A stretch of DNA of 29,825 bases from DATEOR01 sp035296905 (GTDB lineage Bacteria > Actinomycetota > Thermoleophilia > Gaiellales > Gaiellaceae). Within the stretch, counting starts at the first letter, position 1. The number at the start of each line of letters is the position of its first letter. The stretch covers positions 1 through 29,825 of the forward strand of contig DATHAA010000047.1 of assembly GCA_035296905.1 (NCBI GenBank). Reading direction: 5' to 3'. The notes under the pieces were generated by a model, which worked only from the letters and a program-made list of their open reading frames with translations, was not told where the DNA came from and made no database searches. Position numbers and translations under genes: made by a program. Shown here piece by piece: positions 1 to 7,807 of the stretch.

Positions 1-2
1 GC

Positions 3-554
3 GACGAACTCGCGACCGGATGTTCGCCCACGTTCGCGATCAACCATGGCACGGCCTGCCAGGCCTACTCGTACTACGGGTCGCTTCCGCAAACGGCTCC
101 GTGGGACTGCACGATCACCCAGACGGGAGGCGCCGTCGGCCAGGTGGACAGCGGCATGCTCGCTCGTACCCAGGGCGGGTCGACGAGCTGTGTCAACCCG
201 ATCAACTGGAAGGACGTGGACGGCGACGGAAAGGTGACCATCCCGGAGGACATCCCGCCGGGAGATCCGCGCATCCTGCAGGTATTCGTCACGCCTTTCG
301 GCTCCTTCAGCGGGAGCGGGAACGCGGTCATTCCGATCCTCAACTTCGCCACCTTCTACGTGACGGGCTGGAGCAAGAACTCCAGCGGCGTCCAGGGCGA
401 TCCCTGTCCCGGCGCCTCGCCGATCCCGACCAAGGGCGGCGGATACATCCTCGGCCATTTCATCAAGTACGTCGACACGGTCAGCTCCGGCGGCGGTGGC
501 GCGACGTGCGACTTCAACGCATTCGGCACGTGCGTCGCCGTGCTCACTCAGTAA
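3..554 (+). CDS. TadE/TadG-like pilus-associated protein, C-terminal part (5' end outside window)
   Basis: The frame is open from the first bases of the window to TAA at 552-554, so this is the C-terminal ~183 residues of a larger protein. It is a secreted, Gly/Ser/Thr-rich sequence with Cys residues near its end and a conserved-looking tail (VPILNFATFYVTGW-type segment, GHFIKYV, final CVAVLTQ). I recognise this tail from TadG-related proteins next to cpaB in actinobacterial Tad loci. Residues encoded at 213-248 form a canonical 12-residue EF-hand-like calcium loop (D1, D3, D5, G6, E12). It ends 12 nt before the GTG of cpaB, and the cpaB Shine-Dalgarno (AAGGAGG) overlaps its stop codon. A role as minor pseudopilin or surface protein of the Tad pilus is inferred from position and tail similarity. 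The N-terminal membrane segment cannot be seen here. Confidence 0.7.
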   Translation, partial: DELATGCSPTFAINHGTACQAYSYYGSLPQTAPWDCTITQTGGAVGQVDSGMLARTQGGSTSCVNPINWKDVDGDGKVTIPEDIPPGDPRILQVFVTPFGSFSGSGNAVIPILNFATFYVTGWSKNSSGVQGDPCPGASPIPTKGGGYILGHFIKYVDTVSSGGGGATCDFNAFGTCVAVLTQ

Positions 555-566
555 GGAGGAGAAACA

Positions 567-1373
567 GTGCAAGCTGCTCAAAGACTTCTATCGACCCGAG
601 GCGGGACGATCGCTCTCAGCGTGATGGCTGCAGTGCTCGCGGGCGTCATCCTGCTCACATATCTGCATCGCTACCGCGAGAGCGTCAAGGAGTCGGGCAC
701 GGCCGTGACCGTTCTCGTCGCGAAGAGCCTGATCGACAAGGGGACGTCGGGCGACATCATCGCCACAGAGGATCTCTACGAGGTCACGAGCCAGCCCAAG
801 AGCGAGGTTCAGGACGGTGCCATCACCGATCCGGCGACGCTCAAGGGCAGAGTGGCCGCAGCGGACATCTTCCCTGGTGAGCAGCTGACCGCCGCGAAGC
901 TCGCGGTCTCGACGTCCACGTCGCTTTCCAACAGCATCACCGGCGACGAGCGAGCCGTGAACGTGCCGGTCGACGCTGCGCACGGGATGATCGGCCAGCT
1001 TCAGCCGGGCGACCACATCGACATCTACGGTGCCTTCAACGTCCAGGCTGTCGGCAGGAACGGCGTCGTGGATCCCTCCTCCCCCTCGAAGCCTGTCCTG
1101 AAGCTCATTGTTCCTGACGTCGAGGTGCTTGGCATCCCGTCGAGCAGTTCGAGCGGCATCAGCAGCGGTAGCGGGAAGACCATGCTCACGCTCCAGATGA
1201 CCGACCAGGAGGGCGCGGACGCGGCCTTCAGCGCCGAGAACGGCGTCGTCTGGGTCGCGCTCAGGCCACGGGCGAACGCCGCCGCCCCGAGCCCGGAGAT
1301 CGTCTCGATCGAGACGCTGCTCTTCGGCGTGCCGGCCGTGAAGGTCTACAAGTCGCTCGGAGGCACGCAATGA
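567..1373 (+). CDS. cpaB: Flp pilus assembly protein CpaB/RcpC (SAF domain)
   Basis: This is a 268-residue protein starting at GTG 567, 7-8 nt after a strong AAGGAGGAG Shine-Dalgarno at 552-560. One N-terminal membrane anchor spans about residues 14-31 (Ala/Val/Leu/Ile-rich). A SAF-type domain follows, with VLVAKSLIDKGT and a downstream PGEQLTAAKL segment. Next comes the RcpC/CpaB region (RAVNVPVDAAHG, GQLQPGDHIDIYG). CpaB is a periplasmic or cell-envelope component of the Tad type IVc pilus machine, thought to work with the outer assembly parts. The internal Ser/Gly run near residues 190-205 looks like a loop. Its ATGA overlap with the next ATPase gene shows it belongs to the same operon. 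Length and order match other tad loci. Confidence 0.9.
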   Translation: MQAAQRLLSTRGGTIALSVMAAVLAGVILLTYLHRYRESVKESGTAVTVLVAKSLIDKGTSGDIIATEDLYEVTSQPKSEVQDGAITDPATLKGRVAAADIFPGEQLTAAKLAVSTSTSLSNSITGDERAVNVPVDAAHGMIGQLQPGDHIDIYGAFNVQAVGRNGVVDPSSPSKPVLKLIVPDVEVLGIPSSSSSGISSGSGKTMLTLQMTDQEGADAAFSAENGVVWVALRPRANAAAPSPEIVSIETLLFGVPAVKVYKSLGGTQ

Positions 1374-2560
1374 CCCAGACGATCCGCGCCCTCGTGGCAG
1401 TCGACGAAGGAGTCGACCACGCCCTGGTGCAGGCGGCTCTGCCGGCGCACCGAACCGAAATCCAGCTCGTCGGCATCGTCGACGGCCTGGACGAGGGCTG
1501 GACGACCCTTCAGGAAACTGCGACCGATCTTCTCGTCGTCGCATGTACCGGGTACTCGGACCGCGTTCTCTTCATGATCGAAGGGGCGGTCAAGCAGCGC
1601 GCCGACCTGGCGATCGTCGTTTTCGTCACGGGCCCGCCGGATGGCTTCGTGCGGCGGATCTTCGAGGCCGGCGCCGACGACATCCTCGCCCTCCCCACGG
1701 ATTCCGAGGACGTCGCCTTCGCCTTGCAGAAGGCAATGGCCCGGAAAGCCGGCGCGAGCGTCGCGACGGGCACCGCGCTCTCGCCGATGATCGTAGTCCT
1801 GGGCCCCAAGGGGGGAACCGGCAAGACGATCACGTCTGCCAACCTCGCGGTCAGCCTCGCCAACTCCGGGTACAAGGTCACGGTCGTCGATCTCGATCTC
1901 CAGTTTGGGGACGTCGGCCTCGCGCTCGGTCTCAAGCCCGACAAGACCATCTATGACCTCGTGAAGGCCGGAGGGTCGCTCGACGCCGACAAGATCGAGG
2001 CCTATCTCGTCACGCACGAATCAGGCGCGCGTGTCCTGATGGCCCCGACCCGGCCGGATCACGCAGGCGTCATCCGGACGGAGTTCCTTCGTGACGTCTA
2101 CGCCAACCTCAGGGCCTCAAACGACTTCGTCATCGTCGACACGCCTCCCGGCTTCACACCCGAGGTCATCGCCTCCATCGACAGCTCCTCCGGAGTCATC
2201 CTCGTGGGCATGCTCGACACCCTCTCGCTGAAGAACACGAAGCTCGGTCTCGACACGCTCGAGCTGATGGGGTACCCGACGGATCGCATCCGCCTGCTGC
2301 TCAATCGCGCGGACAGCCGCGTGGGGATTACGCAGGAGGACGTGGTCTCGGTGATCGGCCGCATTCCGGATGTGATGGTTCCGAGCGATCGGGAGATCCC
2401 GCGGTCGGTCAATGAAGGCCAGCCGATCGTCTCTGCGAAGGCTCATTCCAATGCGGCCAAGGCGTTCAACCGGCTCGCCTCCATGTACGACGGGTCGACG
2501 CCGGCGACCACGAACGGGCGCTTCCATCTCATGAAGAAGAAGGAAAAGGGGAGCAAGTAA
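1370..2560 (+). CDS. tadZ: TadZ/CpaE-like pilus localisation ATPase (MinD/ParA superfamily)
   Basis: This is a 396-residue protein. The first ~130 residues look like an atypical response-receiver fold (VVFVTGPPDGFVRRIFEAGADD region) and residues ~140-380 are a MinD/ParA-type ATPase. The deviant Walker A is KGGTGKT at residues 147-153, followed by the VVDLDLQFGDVGLALGL switch segment and a VDTPPGF Walker B-like segment. Family knowledge: TadZ/CpaE places the Tad secretion machine at a cell site. The C-terminus is basic (MKKKEKGSK), possibly for membrane or protein contact. The ATG at 1370 overlaps the cpaB stop (ATGA) and the TAA stop shares its last A with the ATG of tadA, so translation is coupled on both sides. 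Confidence 0.92.
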   Translation: MTQTIRALVAVDEGVDHALVQAALPAHRTEIQLVGIVDGLDEGWTTLQETATDLLVVACTGYSDRVLFMIEGAVKQRADLAIVVFVTGPPDGFVRRIFEAGADDILALPTDSEDVAFALQKAMARKAGASVATGTALSPMIVVLGPKGGTGKTITSANLAVSLANSGYKVTVVDLDLQFGDVGLALGLKPDKTIYDLVKAGGSLDADKIEAYLVTHESGARVLMAPTRPDHAGVIRTEFLRDVYANLRASNDFVIVDTPPGFTPEVIASIDSSSGVILVGMLDTLSLKNTKLGLDTLELMGYPTDRIRLLLNRADSRVGITQEDVVSVIGRIPDVMVPSDREIPRSVNEGQPIVSAKAHSNAAKAFNRLASMYDGSTPATTNGRFHLMKKKEKGSK

Positions 2561-3918
2561 TGGAGCTCCACGAACGCCTGTCAACGGTCCGTCCGGTCAC
2601 CCCGCCGACGGGCAGGGACCCCTTCGCAGAGGTCAAGAACCGGATTCATCTCGCCGTCATCGGCGACCTGGGCCCCCAGCTCTTCAACGCGAACATGGAC
2701 CCGAATGCGCTTCGCGAGCGGGTGGCCGACGACATCCAGAAGCACCTGGCGGGCGAGCAGGGGCTTGCCCGAGACGACCGCGAGCGCATCAGTGCGGAGA
2801 TTGCCGACGACATCCTCGGTCACGGCCCGCTCGAGCGCCTGCTCGCCGACGACAGCGTGACGGAGATCATGGTCAACGGCCCCTACGACGTCTGGGTCGA
2901 GCGTCAGGGGCGCCTCTACGAGACGACTGTCCGATTCACAGACGACTCGCACCTGCGCCGGATCATCAACAAGATCGTCGCCCAGGTGGGAAGGCGGCTC
3001 GACGAGTCCTCGCCGATGGTCGATGCCCGCCTGCCGGACGGTAGCCGTGTCAATGCCATCATCCCGCCGCTCTCGCTCAGCGGTGCCCTGCTCACGATCC
3101 GCAAGTTCTCGAAGAAGCGCCTCGATCTTCACGATCTGATCCGCCTCGGGACACTCTCGACCGAATCGACCGAGTTCCTGCAGCGCTGTGTCCTCGCCCA
3201 GTTGAACATCCTCGTTTCGGGGGGCACGGGCTCCGGCAAGACGACGCTCCTAAACGCGCTCTCGACGGCGATCCCCGACGCAGATCGCATCGTCACCATC
3301 GAGGATGCCGCAGAGCTCCGCCTGAACCAGCGCCACGTGCTTCGCCTGGAGGCCAGGCCGAAAAACATCGAGGGAGAAGGGGAGATCGCTATCCGCGAGC
3401 TCGTCCGCAACTCCCTCCGGATGAGACCCGACCGCATCATCGTCGGCGAGGTCCGCGGCGCAGAGGCACTGGACATGCTCCAGGCCATGAACACGGGCTA
3501 CGACGGCTCGCTCAGCACCGTCCACGCGAATACGCCGCGGGATGCGCTCTCGCGCGTCGAAACGATGGTGCTCATGGCCGGCTACGACCTGCCGATACGC
3601 GCGATCCGGCAGCAGGTTGCCGCCGCGCTCGACCTGGTCGTTCATCTCGAGCGGCAGGAGGACGGCGGCCGTCGCGTGACCGCGATCACCGAGGTCCAGC
3701 GCATGGAGTCCGACGTCATCACGCTCCAGGACATCTTCGAATACAAGATTAAGGAGATCACGAGCGAGCGGGTCGTCGTGGGCAACCTGATGCCAACCGG
3801 GTTGCGACCCACGTTCCTCAGCAAGTTCGAGAAGCGCGGTGTCAGTCTCCCGACCGGGCTCTTCATGGACGGCCGGCTTGGACGGATGCCCGTCGAGGCG
3901 GCGAAGGTGGGCTCGTGA
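2560..3918 (+). CDS. tadA: Tad pilus secretion ATPase TadA/CpaF
   Basis: This is a 452-residue cytoplasmic hexameric ATPase of the type II/IV secretion family that powers Flp pilus extension and probably retraction. Walker A GGTGSGKTT lies at residues 221-229. The sequence also shows the Asp box (TIEDAAELRL), a Walker B/His-box region (RIIVGEVRGAEALDMLQAMNTG) and the STVHANTP motif. The N-terminal domain carries the family signature GPLERLLADDSVTEIMVNGP. The start ATG at 2560 overlaps the tadZ stop (TAATG) and is preceded by AAAAGGGGAG. Its final TGA overlaps the GTG of the next gene (GTGA). Nothing is missing relative to CpaF homologues, so this is a confident call. Confidence 0.96.
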   Translation: MELHERLSTVRPVTPPTGRDPFAEVKNRIHLAVIGDLGPQLFNANMDPNALRERVADDIQKHLAGEQGLARDDRERISAEIADDILGHGPLERLLADDSVTEIMVNGPYDVWVERQGRLYETTVRFTDDSHLRRIINKIVAQVGRRLDESSPMVDARLPDGSRVNAIIPPLSLSGALLTIRKFSKKRLDLHDLIRLGTLSTESTEFLQRCVLAQLNILVSGGTGSGKTTLLNALSTAIPDADRIVTIEDAAELRLNQRHVLRLEARPKNIEGEGEIAIRELVRNSLRMRPDRIIVGEVRGAEALDMLQAMNTGYDGSLSTVHANTPRDALSRVETMVLMAGYDLPIRAIRQQVAAALDLVVHLERQEDGGRRVTAITEVQRMESDVITLQDIFEYKIKEITSERVVVGNLMPTGLRPTFLSKFEKRGVSLPTGLFMDGRLGRMPVEAAKVGS

Positions 3919-5813
3919 TCCTGCGCAGAGCTCTCACCCTGCTCGTCTGGGTGGCGTGTTGGGCGGCACTTGCTGCGTCGACCGGGGCGGCTGCTTCGGC
4001 CGAGAGCGGCCTGCACCTCCGGCCGACCGGAGGGGCCCAGTTCCCCGAGCGCTCCTACGTGTTGAGCCTGCCTTCGAAGGCCTACATCTCGCCGGACGCC
4101 GTCACGGTGCGGGAGGATGGCAAGGTCGTGAAGGACGTGACGGTCGTGCCCGCGAGCGTTGCGCAGTCGGGAGAGTTCGGCGTCGTCCTCGTCATCGACG
4201 CGAGCGACAGCATGCGCGGGGACGCGATCGCCGGTGCCACCGCGGCGGCACGCGCCTTTGCGGACAACCGTCAGCCAGGGCAGTCCATCGCGATCGTGAT
4301 GTTCAACAAGGAGACGAACGTTGCGCTCCCGCTGACCACTGACTCGGAGGCAATCGCCGCCGTTCTCGCCGCTCCGCCGCCGCTCGGTCACGCAACGCAT
4401 CTGTACGACGCAGTCGGCCAGGCCGTCTCGATGCTCGAGGATGCCAACGTAACCGTGCGCTCGGTGGTCGTGCTATCCGACGGGGCCGACACCGGAAGTA
4501 CGCAGTCGCTGGAGGAGGTGGGCGCCGCTGCGGAGGACGCGGGCGTACGCGTCTTCAGCGTCGGGCTTCGCTCCAAGGCCTTCGACGCCGCTGCGCTGCA
4601 GGAGCTTGGTCGCCGCGGCGGCGGCCAGTACCTCGAGGCGGAGACGCCCGCGGATCTGGAGCCGATCTTCGGCCAGCTTGGCTCGAGGCTCGCGAGCGAG
4701 TACCTGATCCACTACAACTCGAACGCGCCCCCGGACGAGAAGATCATCGTCTCGGTCACGGTTGATGGGTATCCAGGCGCAGTGACTGCCGGTTATTCGA
4801 CGCCGTCCGTGAGCGCTTCAGGAGAGCCCCCCTTCGAACGCCCCGATATCGAGCGGTTCGTCCGCTCCACAGCCGGAATGGTGTCGACGGCGGCTCTGGC
4901 AGCACTCTTGATCGCTCTCGCGCTTCATTTCCTCATCAGGCCACGGAGCGGCGGGGTCAGGAGCCGCCTCGCGGAATTCGTCTCCCTTCCTCTCCTTGGG
5001 ACGCGGCCGGCGGCTCCGGAGGAACCCAAGGAAGCCCTCTTCGACCGCGCCGACCAGTCGTTCGGAGGAGCGAAGTGGTGGGCACGGTTCAAGCAGGATC
5101 TCGAGATCGGTCGGGTCAACATCCCGCCTGCTCGGATTCTTTTCTGGACGATCGCGGCGACGCTGCTCGCGGTGTACCTGCTGACGCTGATCGGCGGGCT
5201 GATCGTCGGAGTCCTCGGGTTCGGTATCCCACTGATCGTCCGTGCGGTCGTCAGGCAGCGCGCGAATCGACAGCGGCAGCTTTTTGCCGAGCAGCTGCCC
5301 GACAACCTTCAGGTTCTCGCCTCAGCGCTCCGCGCCGGGCACAGCCTGGTGGGGGCCCTCTCCGTCGTGGTCGACGACTCGCCCGAGCCGTCCCGGTCCG
5401 AATTCAAGCGTGTGATCGCCGACGAGCAGCTCGGCGTGCCGCTCGAGGACGCCATCGAGGTCGTCGCCGAGCGAATGCAGAGCAGGGACCTCTCGCAGGT
5501 CGGGCTCGTTGCCGCCTTGCAGCACGAGACCGGCGGCAACACGGCCGAGGTGCTGGATCGGGTTGCCGACACGGTTCGTGAGCGCTTCGAGCTTCGACGC
5601 CTCGTTCGCACCCTCACCGCCCAGGGGCGCATGTCCAGGTGGGTCCTGACGAGCTTGCCCATCGGCCTGCTGCTGGTCATCACGCTCCTGAACCCCGATT
5701 ACATCGAGCCGCTGTACACGAACCCCATCGGGCGCGTCGTGCTCGTCGTGGCAGGCCTCATGGTCGTCTCAGGGTCGCTCGTCATCCGCAAGATCATCGA
5801 CATCAAGGTGTAG
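3915..5813 (+). CDS. tadB: vWA domain-TadB (T2SSF) fusion membrane protein
   Basis: This is a 632-residue protein starting with GTG at 3915 in a GTGA overlap with tadA. Residues 1-31 look like a signal peptide (basic start, hydrophobic core, AxA sites). A von Willebrand A domain follows at about residues 88-270 with MIDAS residues D95, S97 and S99, a later THLYD threonine segment and LSDGAD. A membrane segment lies near 322-339, two more near 407-445, then a T2SSF/TadB domain (about 459-565; ALRAGHSLVGAL, LVAALQHETGGNTAEVL) and two terminal membrane segments. Ordinary TadB proteins are about 300 residues and lack the vWA part, so this is a domain fusion. The vWA part should sit outside the membrane and the TadB part should be the platform protein partnering TadA and TadC. 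No stop or frame change separates the halves. Confidence 0.88.
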   Translation: MILRRALTLLVWVACWAALAASTGAAASAESGLHLRPTGGAQFPERSYVLSLPSKAYISPDAVTVREDGKVVKDVTVVPASVAQSGEFGVVLVIDASDSMRGDAIAGATAAARAFADNRQPGQSIAIVMFNKETNVALPLTTDSEAIAAVLAAPPPLGHATHLYDAVGQAVSMLEDANVTVRSVVVLSDGADTGSTQSLEEVGAAAEDAGVRVFSVGLRSKAFDAAALQELGRRGGGQYLEAETPADLEPIFGQLGSRLASEYLIHYNSNAPPDEKIIVSVTVDGYPGAVTAGYSTPSVSASGEPPFERPDIERFVRSTAGMVSTAALAALLIALALHFLIRPRSGGVRSRLAEFVSLPLLGTRPAAPEEPKEALFDRADQSFGGAKWWARFKQDLEIGRVNIPPARILFWTIAATLLAVYLLTLIGGLIVGVLGFGIPLIVRAVVRQRANRQRQLFAEQLPDNLQVLASALRAGHSLVGALSVVVDDSPEPSRSEFKRVIADEQLGVPLEDAIEVVAERMQSRDLSQVGLVAALQHETGGNTAEVLDRVADTVRERFELRRLVRTLTAQGRMSRWVLTSLPIGLLLVITLLNPDYIEPLYTNPIGRVVLVVAGLMVVSGSLVIRKIIDIKV

Positions 5814-5821
5814 GAGGCGGC

Positions 5822-6730
5822 GTGCTCTTCTTTCTCATCGGTCTCGCCCTTGCAGGAGCTTCCGTGTACCTCGTAGCCAAGGCTGTGAGCATGCCGCGCG
5901 TCCGCGCGGCGGAGACGATCGCGAAGATCGACCTGTACGGCTATTCCCGTGCCGCGGACGACGTCGAGGAAAGCTCGGCGATGCGCGGCGCCCTCGACGA
6001 CATTGCCGGCGCGGTCGGCTCCGTCGTCGCGGGCCGCTTCGGAGGGAAGCATGAGCAAGACGTACGGAGCCATCTAATGGCTGCAGGCCTCTACGGGATG
6101 ACGTCGAGGCGGTTCATCGGGTATCAGACTCTTGCCGCCATAACGTTCCCGGCCGCGTGGATCTGGTTCACCGGAACGACCGGCATGGCGGGTTTCTTCG
6201 TTCTCCCCGGCGCCGTCCTTGCCGTATACCTCGGCTGGCGCGCTCCGTTGATCATTGTCGACCGCAGAGCCAGGTTCCGGCTTCAGGAGATCGACTACGA
6301 GCTTCCGGAGCTGGTCGACCTGCTCGTCGTGACCGTCGAAGCGGGTCTGGGCTTCTCCGGATCTCTGCAGGTCGCCTCGGAGCGGATCGACGGCCCGTTG
6401 GGGGAGGAGCTTCGCCTGACGCTCCAGGAGCAGAACATGGGCCTGACGACCGAAGAGGCGCTGCGGAACATGCTGATCCGCGCGGACACCCCCGCCGTGC
6501 GATCTTTCGTCCGCGCCGTTACGCAGGGCGAGACCCTCGGAGTCTCGATCGGCGACATCCTGCGCTCGCTTGCGACCGAGATGCGCAAGCGGCGCCGCGC
6601 GTCCGCGGAAGAACGCGCCCAGAAGGCACCGGTCAAGATCCTCTTTCCGCTCGTCTTCCTCATCTTCCCGGCCATGTTCGTGATCCTGCTCGGGCCTGCG
6701 GTGTTCGATTTCCTCGAGGCGTTCAAATGA
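5822..6730 (+). CDS. tadC: Tad pilus platform protein TadC (T2SSF domain)
   Basis: This is a 302-residue inner-membrane protein. I chose GTG 5822 because it follows AGGAGG at 5812-5817, lies 8 nt after the tadB stop and gives a hydrophobic N-terminal helix (LFFLIGLALAGASVYLVAKAV). Earlier in-frame starts lie inside tadB. Membrane segments occur near residues 2-20, 100-145 and 275-300. The T2SSF domain is visible as LPELVDLLVVTVEAGLGFSGSLQVASE, the GLTTEEALRNM segment and QGETLGVSIGDILRSLA, followed by KRRRASAEERAQKAPVKILFPLVFLIFPAMFV, a very typical TadC ending. With TadB it forms the membrane platform on which TadA acts. Its TGA overlaps the ATG of the next gene. Confidence 0.93.
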   Translation: MLFFLIGLALAGASVYLVAKAVSMPRVRAAETIAKIDLYGYSRAADDVEESSAMRGALDDIAGAVGSVVAGRFGGKHEQDVRSHLMAAGLYGMTSRRFIGYQTLAAITFPAAWIWFTGTTGMAGFFVLPGAVLAVYLGWRAPLIIVDRRARFRLQEIDYELPELVDLLVVTVEAGLGFSGSLQVASERIDGPLGEELRLTLQEQNMGLTTEEALRNMLIRADTPAVRSFVRAVTQGETLGVSIGDILRSLATEMRKRRRASAEERAQKAPVKILFPLVFLIFPAMFVILLGPAVFDFLEAFK

Positions 6731-7389
6731 GCCGAGTCCTCGTCACTCTTCTCTTCGCCGCCGCCGCCGCGGCGACGGCGATGACCACCTTCGAGCGCAT
6801 CCAGACCGCTCTCGACTTGGGAACAACCCGTGCCTGGGCCCTCGTGGGTTACTGGGCGCTCAAGGCGGCTGTCATTGCGGCGTTCACGTTCTTCATCGCT
6901 GTTCGCCCGGAGTCACGCCGTCCGTCGCGTAACCCGGTCGCGTTCGTCGCCTGCGCTGCCGCGCTGGTCCTGGTCGTCGTCTTGCGCGAGCCGTCTGGCA
7001 ACAGCACGAACCTCGTCCTCGCCGGAGATTTCGTCGCACTCGCGAGCTACGCGTGGCTCCTCGCATCCGTCCTGGCCCTTGGAAGGTGCTTCGGGATCCT
7101 TCCGGAGGCGCGCGGCCTCGTCACACGGGGGCCGTACCGCTTCGTCAGGCATCCGGTGTACCTCGGCGAGCTCGGAGCCGTGCTTGGCTTCGTCATCGGC
7201 GCTCCGACCTTCTGGAACATCGGAGTGCTCGTCGCGTTCTACGTCGCCCAGGCGGTCAGGATGCGGCTCGAGGAACAGGCACTCGGGCGAGAATTTAGGG
7301 AGTACGCGGACTACGCCGCGGTCACGCCGCGCCTCGTGCCCCGGGTTCCGCTCGCTCTCCCGCGGATCCCGACACCCTCGCGCTCCTAG
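6727..7389 (+). CDS. Isoprenylcysteine carboxyl methyltransferase-like membrane protein
   Basis: This is a 220-residue integral membrane protein whose ATG at 6727 overlaps the tadC stop (ATGA), so it is translated with the pilus operon. Roughly five to six hydrophobic segments precede and surround the signature RGPYRFVRHPVYLGELGAVLGF (near residues 135-157). This signature and the later MRLEEQALGREFREYADY segment are typical of the ICMT/PEMT-like family, which uses SAM at the membrane face. The substrate is unknown. Two readings are possible: modification of a pilus component or its lipid surroundings, or a passenger gene. An NnrU/DUF1295-like relative cannot be excluded. The family call is firmer than the functional link. 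The longer open frame upstream overlaps tadC and is a shadow. Confidence 0.75.
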   Translation: MSRVLVTLLFAAAAAATAMTTFERIQTALDLGTTRAWALVGYWALKAAVIAAFTFFIAVRPESRRPSRNPVAFVACAAALVLVVVLREPSGNSTNLVLAGDFVALASYAWLLASVLALGRCFGILPEARGLVTRGPYRFVRHPVYLGELGAVLGFVIGAPTFWNIGVLVAFYVAQAVRMRLEEQALGREFREYADYAAVTPRLVPRVPLALPRIPTPSRS

Positions 7390-7498
7390 CCGTCCTCTAA
7401 ACAGCCGCGATCTCCCTCCCCGAACGTGGGTTATGGGATCTCGACCTCTGGGTGGTGTAGGTTTCGTCGCTGCCGTCCGATAAGAGGCACGAGTTTAG

Positions 7499-7807
7499 AT
7501 GACGGTTACCCAGTTTCTCGTTGCGTTGGCCCTCGGGGCAGGAGCAATCGCCCTCTGGATCAACAACCGCTTCCCCGGCATCGCGCCCGGGGGCATCGCC
7601 ACCGTGATGGTGCACGTCGGCGTCGCCCTGGTGATCGGGGTCGCACTCATCCCGGCGATCGACTCCTTCGTCGAGGCAAGCGTCTCCCCGCTCGTGCGGG
7701 CGATCGTGATCACGTTCGTCGTCGGGCTCCCCGCACTTGTCTACGCGCTGCTGACGTCGATCTGGGTCATCCTCATCGCGCAGGGCGCGATGCGTATGCG
7801 TCGCTAA
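7499..7807 (+). CDS. Small membrane protein of unknown function
   Basis: This 102-residue protein starts at ATG 7499. It has three predicted membrane helices (about residues 4-20, 33-55 and 68-95) and a short basic tail (MRMRR). I do not recognise the family. It lies 109 nt after the methyltransferase gene, far enough for its own promoter. The stretch before it holds AT-richer words such as GATAAG near 7480 but no promoter I would defend, and no clear Shine-Dalgarno sits in front of the ATG. Its TAA stop overlaps the TAG stop of the convergent glycosyltransferase gene on the other strand (7804-7807, CTAA). Confidence 0.6.
   Translation: MTVTQFLVALALGAGAIALWINNRFPGIAPGGIATVMVHVGVALVIGVALIPAIDSFVEASVSPLVRAIVITFVVGLPALVYALLTSIWVILIAQGAMRMRR

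Noticed and set aside
20..880. 286-codon open frame across the TadG-like and cpaB genes
   Set aside because: It has the Arg/Gly/His-rich composition of an out-of-frame shadow in high-GC DNA and conflicts with two recognisable proteins and a strong ribosome site.
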